From NCBI RefSeq assembly GCF_900115195.1, contig NZ_FOVO01000001.1, positions 124,001 through 188,000 of the forward strand: a stretch of 64,000 bases of DNA, in the 5' to 3' direction. Every line of letters begins with the position of its first letter. The stretch's first letter is position 1. The notes beneath the pieces were generated by a model. It had not been told where the DNA came from, searched no databases, and was given only the letters and a program-made list of their open reading frames with translations. A program made the position numbers and the translations under genes. This stretch comes from Xenorhabdus japonica (GTDB lineage: Bacteria > Pseudomonadota > Gammaproteobacteria > Enterobacterales > Enterobacteriaceae). Positions 23,775 to 32,434 of this stretch are shown here, in pieces.

Positions 23775-24968
23775 ATGCCATTCGTGATATATATATTTTC
23801 GCTTTGTGCATTTGCGATAGGGTTTACAGAGTTCATTACTATTGGATTGATATCTGTGATGTCAGTAGATCTTGGTGTAGATGTAACCAGTATTGGGTTA
23901 ACAGTAACAGCCTATGCATTAGGTGTTGTAATTGGGGCTCTCATCTTGACAGCACTGGCATCTAATTGGTCGAGAAAACGCTTACTTCTTACCGCAATGT
24001 TGGCATTTACTCTTGGAAATCTAATAGCAGCCGCATCAGCAAATTTGGTTATTCTTTTAGTGGCACGTTTATTATCTGGTCTGGCACATGGCGTTTTTTT
24101 TGCTGTGGCTTCAGGTGTTGCGACTCGACTGGTTCCATCTGAACGCGCTGGAACTGCCCTCGCTTGGGTATTCGGAGGTGTCACTATTGCCATGTCCTTA
24201 GGCGTTCCTATAGGAACTTGGCTGGGTAGTATACTAAATTGGCATATCATATTTTTAATTATCGCTGTTTGTGGGTTGGTTGGAATGATTGGGATTGGAT
24301 TCAAAATGCCAAAAGATGCTGGAGAGCAGGCTATGAAGGTCTCTGCTAGCTGGCGCCATCTTATCATCCTTTTTGATCGACGTTTACTGGCAGGTGCAAG
24401 CGTTCCGATGTTTTCCTATACCGCTTCATTTGCCCTGTACACATTTATTACCCCTATATTATTGACGATTACAGGAGTGAGTGTTGAAGCCGCCAGTGGA
24501 GTATTGCTTGCTTACGGTATTGGAGCCGCTGTTGGTACGGTTTGGGGGGGGCGATTGACAGATCGACAAGGAATGGATCTTGCCTCACTTATCCTTCTTG
24601 TCGGTATTGCAGTTGTACTTGCAGCAATGAGTTTCAGTCTTACCAATTCTGTACTGATGATTGGTTTGACGGCTTTACTTGGATTGGCAACTTATGGGGC
24701 AATTCCACCGTTGCAGTCAAGGATACTCATGTTAGCGGAGCGGCACACACCATATACAATGGATATAGCTTCTGGCATGAATATCGCGGCTTTTAATGCT
24801 GGGGTAGTTCTGGGTTCTGTGATTGGTGGTACTACGGTACGAGGATGGGGGTTAGAAATACTGACGTGGGTAGGTGCAGGAATTGGTGTACTGGCTATTG
24901 TTGTCCTTGTATGGCAAATGGTTATTCCATCCATGCGTGAACAACGTTCAATCTCTAACCCACCATAA
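23775..24968 (+). CDS. MFS transporter, DHA1 drug/sugar efflux type
   Basis: Inner-membrane exporter of 397 residues with twelve predicted helices. It starts FVIYIFSLCAFAIGFTEFITIGL, typical of the AraJ/NepI/YdhP group, has the A-loop NWSRKRLL after helix 2, and the motif GVPIGTWLGS in helix 5. The ATG follows aaggagag. Its divergent LysR neighbour is broken, so expression may be constitutive or lost. Substrate cannot be told from sequence. Confidence 0.88.
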   Translation: MPFVIYIFSLCAFAIGFTEFITIGLISVMSVDLGVDVTSIGLTVTAYALGVVIGALILTALASNWSRKRLLLTAMLAFTLGNLIAAASANLVILLVARLLSGLAHGVFFAVASGVATRLVPSERAGTALAWVFGGVTIAMSLGVPIGTWLGSILNWHIIFLIIAVCGLVGMIGIGFKMPKDAGEQAMKVSASWRHLIILFDRRLLAGASVPMFSYTASFALYTFITPILLTITGVSVEAASGVLLAYGIGAAVGTVWGGRLTDRQGMDLASLILLVGIAVVLAAMSFSLTNSVLMIGLTALLGLATYGAIPPLQSRILMLAERHTPYTMDIASGMNIAAFNAGVVLGSVIGGTTVRGWGLEILTWVGAGIGVLAIVVLVWQMVIPSMREQRSISNPP

Positions 24969-25063
24969 TTATCCTGTCGATCACTGTATACAAGGGCGGC
25001 TTCAATTGAGGCGCAAAAAAAACGCCTACTTTATTAAATTATAAGATTTTCTGTTACCGGAAG

Positions 25064-25108
25064 AAGCTGACGCTTTGGAAGAAACGATAACTTCCAAAGC
25101 GTCAGCTT
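25064..25108. repeat. Perfect 18-bp inverted repeat (hairpin) downstream of the MFS gene
   Basis: aagctgacgctttggaag (25064-25081) and its exact complement (25091-25108) surround a nine-base loop. No T tract follows in either direction. It lies in the 348-base gap between the MFS gene and ubiT, which otherwise holds no gene. Possible roles are terminator, RNA stabiliser, or relic of a mobile element. Confidence 0.75.
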
Positions 25109-25316
25109 GTGTGGTTTAGCTGCTTTAGAAAACATGTCCGAAGGTTTCCATCACAATGACTATGGATATAAGCCCCGCAAAAATAGCTTTTGCCGATATT
25201 TGCCCTGTAGACGTTTTGTGATTAGGGATTTATTATCGATTCTTGATATATGATCGGGAAATACAGCAGGATTTTGGCAGAATACGCGTCACTTTGTACG
25301 AGAAGGAGTCTGAGCT

Positions 25317-25691
25317 GTGTTAGATAAAATTCACTCCCATTTAATAAATCAAGGGCTTGCATTACTGCGCTCTCCATTAAAAGCAACTTCTTTTGTCTTA
25401 CAGTGTCAGGTGCTGGAACAGTTTCTTGGTTGGCAATTTCAAGAGATATTCAACAATTTCATCCTTATCGCTGCCCGTAAGGAAGATCCTGATGCATTGT
25501 TTTTTCAGCGTCATTTACAAGTTGAAGGAAATACCGAATTGGGACTACACGTGAAAAATCTAATGGATTCTATCGAACTGGAATCTATACCACTCATTTT
25601 TCGCTTTGGTTTATTGCGTCTGGCTGAATTTATCAAAGCGGGACAGAAAGAGGGCGTAGATCAGAACGATCGCGCGTTATCGTCATGTTAA
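25317..25691 (+). CDS. ubiT: UbiT-like SCP2 protein with a central in-frame deletion
   Basis: UbiT (YhbT) is a lipid-binding accessory factor of O2-independent ubiquinone synthesis in E. coli. The GTG start behind agaaggag gives MLDKIHSHLINQG. The N-terminal part (VLEQFLGWQFQEI) and C-terminal part (LIAARKEDPDALFFQRHLQVEGNTELGLHVKNLMDSIELE) fit the family, but the product is 124 residues against about 174, because roughly 48 residues of the SCP2 core between QFQ and IAARK are missing without a frameshift. The partners ubiU and ubiV, divergent in E. coli, are not next to it. Probably non-functional or altered. Confidence 0.8.
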   Translation: MLDKIHSHLINQGLALLRSPLKATSFVLQCQVLEQFLGWQFQEIFNNFILIAARKEDPDALFFQRHLQVEGNTELGLHVKNLMDSIELESIPLIFRFGLLRLAEFIKAGQKEGVDQNDRALSSC

Positions 25692-26203
25692 TCAGGGTCG
25701 AAATTCCTGTCGATGCTATGGGGATTGATCGTTTGCTGCGCCAATCTTTTGAAACATCGGTAGAAGCTGAGTTAATTCACCAGCTAAGAGAAGATGGTTT
25801 GTTGACACTAGGTATTGTTGCGACCGACGATGAAGGCCATGTGATTGGCTATGCCGGTTTTGCGCCTGTTGATATTAATGGTGAAGATCACCAATGGGTT
25901 GGTTTGGCACTATTAGCGGTGGCAGAACAACACCATTGTCATGGGCTTGGTGAAAAATTGATTTATGAAGGGCTGGATAGTCTGAATGAGTTTGGCTATG
26001 GAGCGGTTGTGGTGCTTGGGGATTCTGAATACTACCAACGTTTGGGCTTTAAACTTGCCAGTGAATATCAATTGTATTGCCAGTGGCCTGATTGCGAAGA
26101 TTACTTCCTGATCCACACTTTGGCTGATATTTCACAGGGGGATTGTCATGGACTGGTTACTTATCCTGCCCATTTTGATAGCCTGTGGTCATTATCTGAG
26201 TGA
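25685..26203 (+). CDS. yhbS: GNAT-family N-acetyltransferase YhbS
   Basis: Putative acetyltransferase of 172 residues. It starts [22 protein letters not shown], has the core GLVATDD-like [29 protein letters not shown] and the acetyl-CoA loop region [14 protein letters not shown], then [13 protein letters not shown]. It overlaps ubiT by seven bases, as in enterobacteria. Its substrate is not established. The 3' end overlaps the convergent yhbQ. Confidence 0.93.
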   Translation: MLIRVEIPVDAMGIDRLLRQSFETSVEAELIHQLREDGLLTLGIVATDDEGHVIGYAGFAPVDINGEDHQWVGLALLAVAEQHHCHGLGEKLIYEGLDSLNEFGYGAVVVLGDSEYYQRLGFKLASEYQLYCQWPDCEDYFLIHTLADISQGDCHGLVTYPAHFDSLWSLSE

Positions 26204-26546
26204 TTGCTTTTTTTGCTGAACTCTTTGATTGAGTGAAAAGCTTCTCAGATAAACCGATTTTTATTAAATAAGTCGTTATGCATAGAGGCTGGTCAATAAC
26301 CAGCCTTTCTTTTTGCTGTTTACTCAGTTTTTTCACGCGATATTCCACTTTCAGTGCCATTCCCTTATCTCTGACCGAACTTTGATAAACCAACGTCAAG
26401 GGATCTTTTCCTCTCAGGAATTTTGCGCCTTTTCCAGCCGCATGTTGCGTAAATCGACGGGATATATTTGTGGTAATGCCAGTATATAGTAACCCGTCCC
26501 GTGTTCTGATCAGGTAGATATACCAGTTAGATACTTTAATATTCAT
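26157..26546 (-). CDS. yhbQ: GIY-YIG nuclease-like protein YhbQ
   Basis: Small UPF0213-type protein, 129 residues, with the GIY-YIG core [20 protein letters not shown], then [17 protein letters not shown] and [16 protein letters not shown]. The C-terminus is about 30 residues longer than the roughly 100-residue E. coli protein, and that extension overlaps the 3' end of yhbS on the other strand. Probably DNA-related, function unproven. Confidence 0.9.
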   Translation of the reverse strand: MNIKVSNWYIYLIRTRDGLLYTGITTNISRRFTQHAAGKGAKFLRGKDPLTLVYQSSVRDKGMALKVEYRVKKLSKQQKERLVIDQPLCITTYLIKIGLSEKLFTQSKSSAKKAITQIMTTGYQNGQDK

Positions 26547-26838
26547 TATTTTTTTAATAATTTCAACAATTTGGTTTCTATATGAAATTAATTTATGTTT
26601 CAGTTATAAACATAATTATCAGCGTGATTCTAAGTTAGTTTTTTGATGTTTTGTTAACATAACCTAATGAATTTGTTTGGATTATATGTCATTTATCAAC
26701 GAGTAGCAGTATTTTTTATTCAAATAAATTGAAAGATTATAGCAGGAATTGCTAATTATCATATTCTGAACAAGCGTATAACATGCTCACAAATACGAGG
26801 TGTTCATCCTGTTTTTAAAATTAGCAGAGAAGCAAAAT

Positions 26839-27090
26839 ATGAAAAATGTAAAAAATATCGTCGCAGTTTTAGCATTATGTGCGGTTTCATTCGGTTCTTT
26901 TGCGGCTACTGAAGTTCAAGTTGCTAAGGGAGATAAAATTGGTGTCGTTTCAGTTAACGGTGCAGCTACACTAGATAGTCTGACCGCAGAGTTATCCAAA
27001 AAAGCTGAAAAAGCTGGCGCGACATATTTCCGCGTTATTTCTGCAACGGGTCAGAACCAACTCAGCGGAGTTGCCGAAATTTATAAATAA
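26839..27090 (+). CDS. Periplasmic DUF1471 (YhcN/BhsA-family) protein
   Basis: The ATG at 26839 gives 83 residues with a clear signal peptide (MKNVKNIVAVLALCAVSFGS, cleavage after SFA) and a DUF1471 domain with KIGVVSVNG, LSKKAEKAGATYFRVISATG and SGVAEIYK. Family members in E. coli (BhsA, McbA, YhcN) act in stress response and biofilm formation. The upstream frame from 26800 has no better ribosome site. The 290 bases upstream are AT-rich with no gene. Confidence 0.9.
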   Translation: MKNVKNIVAVLALCAVSFGSFAATEVQVAKGDKIGVVSVNGAATLDSLTAELSKKAEKAGATYFRVISATGQNQLSGVAEIYK

Positions 27091-27207
27091 TTTATAGTGT
27101 TTCTATACAAATCTCTTGGTTTATTTAGTCAAATACAGAACATGTAACTGGATAGAAATTCAGTCGTGTTCTGTTAGTATTTGAATAAAATAACGGTATG
27201 GAAATAT

Positions 27208-27639
27208 ATGAATTTAACTAAAGAAATTTTAATTATTCGTCAATATCTCGCCAAGCAACATGTATTCACGCTTTGTACTTTTTCAGCTCAAGATTTATGG
27301 TGCGCTAGCTGCTTTTATGTCTTTGATACTGATAGCATGGCATTCTGGTTTATGACTGAATCAGATACCCGCCACGGTCAGATGATGCAAAACAATCCTA
27401 TCGTTGCAGGTACTGTTGCTGGTCAAACACGCAACATCGCGCAAATCAAAGGTGTTCAGTTTCGTGGTGAAGTTATTCCGTTGACAGGTGAAGCCGAAAG
27501 TATCGCCAGAACACGTTATTGCCGCCGTTTTCCTATCGCCCTCACAGCCAAATCCCCAATCTGGCAGCTCAATATAAATGAAATCAAAATGGTGAATAAC
27601 ACCCTCGGTTTTGGCAAAAAATTGCATTGGCAGCGTTAA
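27208..27639 (+). CDS. yhbP: YhbP-family protein (UPF0306, FMN-binding split-barrel type)
   Basis: The ATG at 27208 ([19 protein letters not shown]) fits the family start better than the TTG at 27181. The 143 residues include [41 protein letters not shown] and [11 protein letters not shown], all shared with E. coli YhbP. Related to pyridoxamine 5'-phosphate oxidase-like folds. Function unknown. Confidence 0.9.
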   Translation: MNLTKEILIIRQYLAKQHVFTLCTFSAQDLWCASCFYVFDTDSMAFWFMTESDTRHGQMMQNNPIVAGTVAGQTRNIAQIKGVQFRGEVIPLTGEAESIARTRYCRRFPIALTAKSPIWQLNINEIKMVNNTLGFGKKLHWQR

Positions 27640-27685
27640 TGCCGCTGCCTGATCACTAAGGGAATTTTCTATCTTAAGTCATTCT

Positions 27686-28150
27686 CTATCTTAAATAATG
27701 AATGATCTGATTATGGCTGCCTCGCCAGATTAACGAAGGATCATACAGCGCTTGTTCAAACTTCCCATCCACCACAACATGGATATAACTGATCACCTCT
27801 TGTTGGACGTCACTTAATTCATTGAGGATATAGCCTGTCCATAGCCAGATATCCTTATCTGGACATTCTGCTCGTACGCGTTTAACCAGCTGCAACACGC
27901 GGGGAACATTATGAGGATGCAGAGGATCGCCGCCAGATAATGACAAACCCTGCCGTTTAATTCGGATATCTTTCAGGTCAGTGATGATCTGATCTTCAAT
28001 TGCCTGCGTAAAAGGCTGGCCCGAATCGGCTCGCCACGTGCTTTGGTTGTAGCAGCCACGGCATTGATGCAAGCAACCTGATACGAACAGCGTACAACGG
28101 GTTCCTGGGCCATTCACCACATCAACCGGATAATATTGATGATAATTCAT
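27686..28150 (-). CDS. nrdG: Anaerobic ribonucleotide reductase activating protein
   Basis: Radical SAM enzyme that installs the glycyl radical on NrdD. The ATG at 28150 gives MNYHQYYPVDVVNGPGTRC, the exact family start, so the upstream ATG in the nrdD tail (28171) is rejected. The cluster motif is CLHQCRGC preceded by SGC, and SLSGGDPLHP is the SAM-binding GGE-like motif. It starts four bases after nrdD. Confidence 0.96.
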   Translation of the reverse strand: MNYHQYYPVDVVNGPGTRCTLFVSGCLHQCRGCYNQSTWRADSGQPFTQAIEDQIITDLKDIRIKRQGLSLSGGDPLHPHNVPRVLQLVKRVRAECPDKDIWLWTGYILNELSDVQQEVISYIHVVVDGKFEQALYDPSLIWRGSHNQIIHYLR

Positions 28151-28154
28151 GGCA

Positions 28155-30095
28155 TTAACCGACTTGTCCATTGCCGAGATGTTTCACGCGGCGTTTCACT
28201 TCTTCCTGCTTACCTGCGTTGAATGGGCGGGCATCCGGGCTGCCGAGGTAACCACAAACACGGCGAATAACTGAAACATGGGCTGAATCATGATTGCCAC
28301 ATTGGGGACAAGTGAACCCTTTACTGGTACAGGTAAACTCTCCGGTAAAACCGCATTGGTAGCACTCATCAATTGGGGTATTGGTGCCATAGTAAGGCAC
28401 GCGTGAATAGCTGTAATCCCAGACATCTTCCAGCGCTTTCAAATTATGTTGCAGGTTGGGATATTCGCCATAGCAAATAAATCCGCCGTTTGCTAATGGT
28501 GGATAGGAGGCTTCAAAGTCCAGTTTATCGTAGGGATTGACTTTCTTCTCCACATCCAAATGGAAGCTGTTGGTATAATAGCCCTTATCGGTGACACCTT
28601 GGATTACTCCAAATTCAGCGGCATCCAAACGGCAGAAGCGGTCGCATAAATTTTCGCTTGGCGTACTGTACAAACTAAACCCATAGCCCGTTTTCAGTTT
28701 CCATTGATCGACGGCCTTACGTAAGTGTTTTACAATGGAAATGGCTTTTTGTTGGCGCTGTTTATCATCAAAGAGATGAATGTGATGACCATATAACGCG
28801 TTTATCGTTTCATGAAGGCCGATATAGCCCAACGAGATAGAAGCCCGGCCTTGCTTAAAAATATCGTCAATATTGTCATCGGCTTTCAGACGCACACCAC
28901 AAGCACCTTCCATATAGAGGATCGGGGCAACGCGAGCCTTAGTATTTTCGAGGTGAGAAATTCGGGTCATCAGCGCTTTTTTTGCGAGCAACAAACGTTG
29001 ATCCAAAAGTTGCCAAAAATCAGCTTCATTGCCTTTGGCTTCAAGCGCAATGCGGGGCAGATTCAGGCTGATAACACCCAAATTATTGCGCCCTTCGTGA
29101 ATTTGCTGACCGTCTTCCTCATAAACGCCGAGAAAACTGCGGCAGCCCATTGGCGTTTTAAACGATCCTGTTACCTTGATCACTTGATCATAATTGAGAA
29201 TATCGGGATACATGCGTTTGCTGGCGCACTCCAGTGCCAATAATTTAATGTCATAGTGAGGATCACCAAACCGATGGTTCAATCCATCGCGAATGGTAAA
29301 AACCAGTTTGGGGAAGACGGCAGTCTTGCGATTTTTCCCCAAACCAGCAATGCGATTGCGCAGAATTGAGATTTGAATCAGACGGGATTCTTTTGTTATT
29401 CCCAACCCGAAACCGAAAGTGACAAACGGCGTTTGTCCATTGGCGGTATGCAGCGTATTGACCTCATATTCCAGAGACTGGAAGGCGTCATAACACTCTT
29501 TTTCTGTGCGAGCTTCTGCGTAGGCTACCTGATCTGCAATATTCCACTCTTTGGCAATGGCCAGATGCTTGTCATAACTGGCTTTTACAAAAGGTGCGAG
29601 GACTTCATCAATGCGATTAATGGTCGTGCCACCATAAATATGGCTGGCAACTTGTGCGATGATCTGAGCGGTGACCGCAGTGGCGGTGGAAATGGATTTG
29701 GGCGGTTCAATTTCCGCATTACCCATTTTAAAGCCGTTGGTCAGCATACCCTGTAAATCGATCAGCATACAATTGAACATAGGAAAAAACGGGGCGTAAT
29801 CCAGATCATGATAGTGAATTTCGCCTTTGTCATGTGCCTGTACTACATCATGCGGCAGCATATGCTGCTTGGCATATTGTCGAGCGACAATCCCCGCCAA
29901 TAAATCACGCTGGGTTGGGATGACCTTACTGTCTTTATTTGCGTTTTCATTGAGCAGAGATAAATTGTTTTGCTCGATTAGGCCACGAATTTCTTGATCC
30001 AATCGATCATGCCATTCATGGGAAACCTGTTCACAGGTATTGCCTTTACTAACATCAAATTGGTGGTCATCCTGCTGTGTCACAACCCTTTTCAC
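28155..30095 (-). CDS. nrdD: Anaerobic ribonucleoside-triphosphate reductase, lacking the ATP-cone
   Basis: Makes deoxyribonucleotides without oxygen. The catalytic part is complete: DPVV-like region, NGQTPFVTFGFGLG, the zinc site CYQCGF and CPQCG, and the glycyl radical motif RVCGYLGSPDARPFN. I choose the GTG at 30095 because GAGGAG lies seven bases upstream (the ATG at 30122 lacks one). Either start leaves under 50 residues before QEIRGLIEQ, against about 93 in E. coli, so the N-terminal ATP-cone that senses ATP/dATP is largely missing. It has a paired NrdR site upstream. Confidence 0.93.
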   Translation of the reverse strand: MKRVVTQQDDHQFDVSKGNTCEQVSHEWHDRLDQEIRGLIEQNNLSLLNENANKDSKVIPTQRDLLAGIVARQYAKQHMLPHDVVQAHDKGEIHYHDLDYAPFFPMFNCMLIDLQGMLTNGFKMGNAEIEPPKSISTATAVTAQIIAQVASHIYGGTTINRIDEVLAPFVKASYDKHLAIAKEWNIADQVAYAEARTEKECYDAFQSLEYEVNTLHTANGQTPFVTFGFGLGITKESRLIQISILRNRIAGLGKNRKTAVFPKLVFTIRDGLNHRFGDPHYDIKLLALECASKRMYPDILNYDQVIKVTGSFKTPMGCRSFLGVYEEDGQQIHEGRNNLGVISLNLPRIALEAKGNEADFWQLLDQRLLLAKKALMTRISHLENTKARVAPILYMEGACGVRLKADDNIDDIFKQGRASISLGYIGLHETINALYGHHIHLFDDKQRQQKAISIVKHLRKAVDQWKLKTGYGFSLYSTPSENLCDRFCRLDAAEFGVIQGVTDKGYYTNSFHLDVEKKVNPYDKLDFEASYPPLANGGFICYGEYPNLQHNLKALEDVWDYSYSRVPYYGTNTPIDECYQCGFTGEFTCTSKGFTCPQCGNHDSAHVSVIRRVCGYLGSPDARPFNAGKQEEVKRRVKHLGNGQVG

Positions 30096-30192
30096 GATAT
30101 GGCTCCTCAATATGTTATCCACAGGCGAAAATGGCAGGAATGCTCGTTTTTGTTTGAATGTGGATAATCTTGTGTATAAATACTAGTGCCAA

Positions 30193-30237
30193 CCACTATA
30201 TGTAGTTATTTGTTTTTATTTAAACACAATATATAGA
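30193..30237 (-). promoter_or_regulatory. Two NrdR boxes upstream of nrdDG
   Basis: ccactatatgtagt (30193-30206) and acacaatatataga (30224-30237) both resemble the NrdR consensus acaCwATATwTwgt. Their starts are 31 bp apart, three helical turns, the spacing normally seen for cooperative NrdR binding. They lie about 100-140 bases before the nrdD start. A weak FNR-like ttgatctgagacaa at 30267-30280 is less certain. Confidence 0.8.
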
Positions 30238-30334
30238 TCATTTAAGCTAATATACAACCTAAAAACTTGATCTGAGACAAAGAAAGAGAAGGTTATCAAG
30301 AAAGGAAAAGAGGGGTACAAGACGGGGCTAACAA

Positions 30335-30357
30335 CCCTGATACCGGAGTTATCAGGG
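30335..30357 (-). terminator. Hairpin after ridA
   Basis: ccctgata and tatcaggg form an eight-pair stem with a seven-base loop, 17 bases downstream of the ridA stop. There is no strong T tract on the minus strand, so termination is probable but not certain. Confidence 0.5.
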
Positions 30358-30373
30358 CTGAGAGAACGACAAA

Positions 30374-30760
30374 TTAGCTACGAACGGCGATCGCTTCGAT
30401 TTCGATTTTCACATCTTTTGGCAGACGGGCAACTTCAACACATGAACGAGCAGGGAACGGAGCATTGTGTTCAGCGAAGAACGCTTCGTAAGTTGCGTTC
30501 ATGGCAGCAAAGTCATTCAGATCTTTGACAAATACCGTAGTTTTTACGATATCAGCCACTTTCAAGCCAGATTGTTCGATGATAGCTTTAACGTTTTCCA
30601 AAGATTGACGGGCTTGGGCAGTCACCTCTTCAGGGATGGCACCGGTTTTTGGATCAACAGGGATCTGACCGGAAGTGATAACTATGCTGCCCAGATCAAC
30701 ACCCTGAACATAAGGACCGATTGCTGCTGGTGCATTTTCGGTATGGATAGAACGTGACAT
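30374..30760 (-). CDS. ridA: 2-iminobutanoate/2-iminopropanoate deaminase RidA
   Basis: Hydrolyses reactive enamine/imine intermediates from PLP enzymes. The 128 residues start MSRSIHTENAPAAIGPYVQG, contain ITSGQIPVDPKTG, and keep the active arginine in PARSCVEVARLPKD. The pyrB-pyrI-ridA order of E. coli is preserved here only for pyrI-ridA. Confidence 0.97.
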   Translation of the reverse strand: MSRSIHTENAPAAIGPYVQGVDLGSIVITSGQIPVDPKTGAIPEEVTAQARQSLENVKAIIEQSGLKVADIVKTTVFVKDLNDFAAMNATYEAFFAEHNAPFPARSCVEVARLPKDVKIEIEAIAVRS

Positions 30761-30891
30761 TAGAAACTCCTGTTTGACGTCTAAATGGAAAAATTTCCTG
30801 GATCGCCATTATAGTGATCCTCTGTCCCGTATCAATTGATACAAGACATTCTTATAAATTGTTTGAACTTGTAGATTGCTTGAACTGGGAA

Positions 30892-31365
30892 TTAATCGTT
30901 ATCAATGACGGCCTGACGATCAAACTCTTTCTCACAGTACTTACAGCGCAACACTACATCATCTTTCTCATCTTTCTCTGACGTAATATGGAAGCTGCTG
31001 TTGACGGGTTCATTATGGCTGATGCAATTACTGTTCGGGCAAACAAGGATACTGTCGATCTGGTCTGGCAGATTGATAGGCATCTTTTTGACTACAATAT
31101 AATTTTCAATGTTATTGATTGTAGCGTGTGGTGCATACATAGCGAGTTGGTTTGCTTGTTGCTCTGTCAGAAAGGTGTTTTCAATTTTGATCAGATCTTT
31201 TTTACCCAGATGATTGGAAGGCAGATTCAGGCCAATGGTAACGCGCTGGTCTGTTTCGGTAAGTTTGAACAGTGACAATAGCTTAAAGCCGACATGAGCT
31301 GGAATGTGATCGATAACTGTGCCACATTTGATAGCTTCTACTTGTAATTGATGGTCTTGTGTCAT
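30892..31365 (-). CDS. pyrI: Aspartate carbamoyltransferase regulatory chain
   Basis: Allosteric subunit that binds CTP/ATP and assembles with PyrB. The 157 residues start [19 protein letters not shown] and contain the nucleotide domain [19 protein letters not shown] and the four-cysteine zinc site CPNSNC and CKYC that contacts PyrB. Normally it follows pyrB in one operon; here pyrB lies 8.5 kb away, so pyrI has lost the pyrBI promoter and attenuator. A ggaggagg lies about 30 bases upstream, separated from the ATG by a hairpin. Confidence 0.96.
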   Translation of the reverse strand: MTQDHQLQVEAIKCGTVIDHIPAHVGFKLLSLFKLTETDQRVTIGLNLPSNHLGKKDLIKIENTFLTEQQANQLAMYAPHATINNIENYIVVKKMPINLPDQIDSILVCPNSNCISHNEPVNSSFHITSEKDEKDDVVLRCKYCEKEFDRQAVIDND

Positions 31366-31375
31366 GTTGTGTCAT

Positions 31376-31394
31376 GAATACCGTTTCGGTATTC
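31376..31394 (-). promoter_or_regulatory. Small hairpin between the apparent Shine-Dalgarno and pyrI
   Basis: gaataccg and cggtattc pair perfectly around a three-base loop. The purine-rich ggaggagg lies directly before it and the pyrI ATG ten bases after it. If the hairpin folds, it would bring the ribosome site close to the start codon. The 254-base gap from pyrI to the dipeptidase gene has no other feature. Confidence 0.5.
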
Positions 31395-31619
31395 CTCCTC
31401 CAGATATTAGGGGGTCAATGAAATCGGTTTATTTTGTCACAGACGATTTGGCATTTCACCTGATTAACTTTTTAATTTTAAAGATGATTTAATTTAAAAG
31501 GCGATTTAATTCAATGATAGAAAATAAATAAAATTTGATGATTTTCACTTGCGTTGCTAACCTGTAAATATATTGTTATTTAAATAATTGCATTCCAATA
31601 TTACAGCGCAAGGTCGAAC

Positions 31620-32369
31620 ATGTTGCTCTCTATTTCTTCTGAAAATATAGATCTGAAAAAAAATTCTGCGGAAAAAATACCAATAACAAAAGATTTTGAT
31701 TGGGAAATAATTAATGACATCCCTATTTATGAAGGTGGTGAATCTTTAGAGAAAATTACTGATTCAGATAAATTAAAGCAAACGCCTGTTTATTATATTG
31801 CGGGAATAAAAGGTACTATTGAATATTGCATGGTGAGAAAAAGCGTGGCTGAAAAATTAGTGATGGCATCACAATTACTTCCTCCCCATTTAGGAATTTT
31901 GATATTGGATGGTTGGCGTTCACGGGAAACTCAGCAGGCATTGCAAGATAAAACCCAGGCAAAAATAGCAGCTCAATATACTGAATTATCCGCTGAAGAA
32001 CAGCAGAAACTATTACGGCAATTTGTCGCTCCAGCACCTGTAGGGAAAAATCAAATCAGCCCACATCTGACGGGAGGATCGGTGGATGTTACTCTTTTCG
32101 ACATGAAATCTGGTCATGTATTGTTTTTGGGGACAGAGTTTGATGAAGTGAGTGAACTTTCCTACACCGTAGCATTAGAAAAAGAGCCAGAAAAAAATAT
32201 GCCAGCCACGTTATATCGTCGATTACTGTATCAAGCCATGATGCAAGTGGGGTTCACCAATTTACCAACTGAATGGTGGCATTTTGATTACGGTAACTCC
32301 ACGTGGGCATTTTATAAAGACCGGACTGCCATTTATGGTGCAATAGATGAAATTCCACACTTTCAATAA
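31620..32369 (+). CDS. D-alanyl-D-alanine dipeptidase, VanX/DdpX family
   Basis: Zinc dipeptidase that splits D-Ala-D-Ala or related dipeptides. The 249 residues show the family residues: Arg100 (DGWRS), zinc ligands His149 and Asp156 (SPHLTGGSVDVTL), catalytic Glu218 and zinc ligand His221 (EWWHFDYG). No signal peptide is seen, so it is cytosolic. It is followed 65 bases later by a permease, and there is no vanHA nearby, so a role in dipeptide use or wall recycling fits better than vancomycin resistance. Confidence 0.85.
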   Translation: MLLSISSENIDLKKNSAEKIPITKDFDWEIINDIPIYEGGESLEKITDSDKLKQTPVYYIAGIKGTIEYCMVRKSVAEKLVMASQLLPPHLGILILDGWRSRETQQALQDKTQAKIAAQYTELSAEEQQKLLRQFVAPAPVGKNQISPHLTGGSVDVTLFDMKSGHVLFLGTEFDEVSELSYTVALEKEPEKNMPATLYRRLLYQAMMQVGFTNLPTEWWHFDYGNSTWAFYKDRTAIYGAIDEIPHFQ

Positions 32370-32434
32370 GTAAATACTTTAATGAGTCAGTGAATAAATA
32401 TCTTATTTTTCATTTGAAAATATCAGGATAAATA

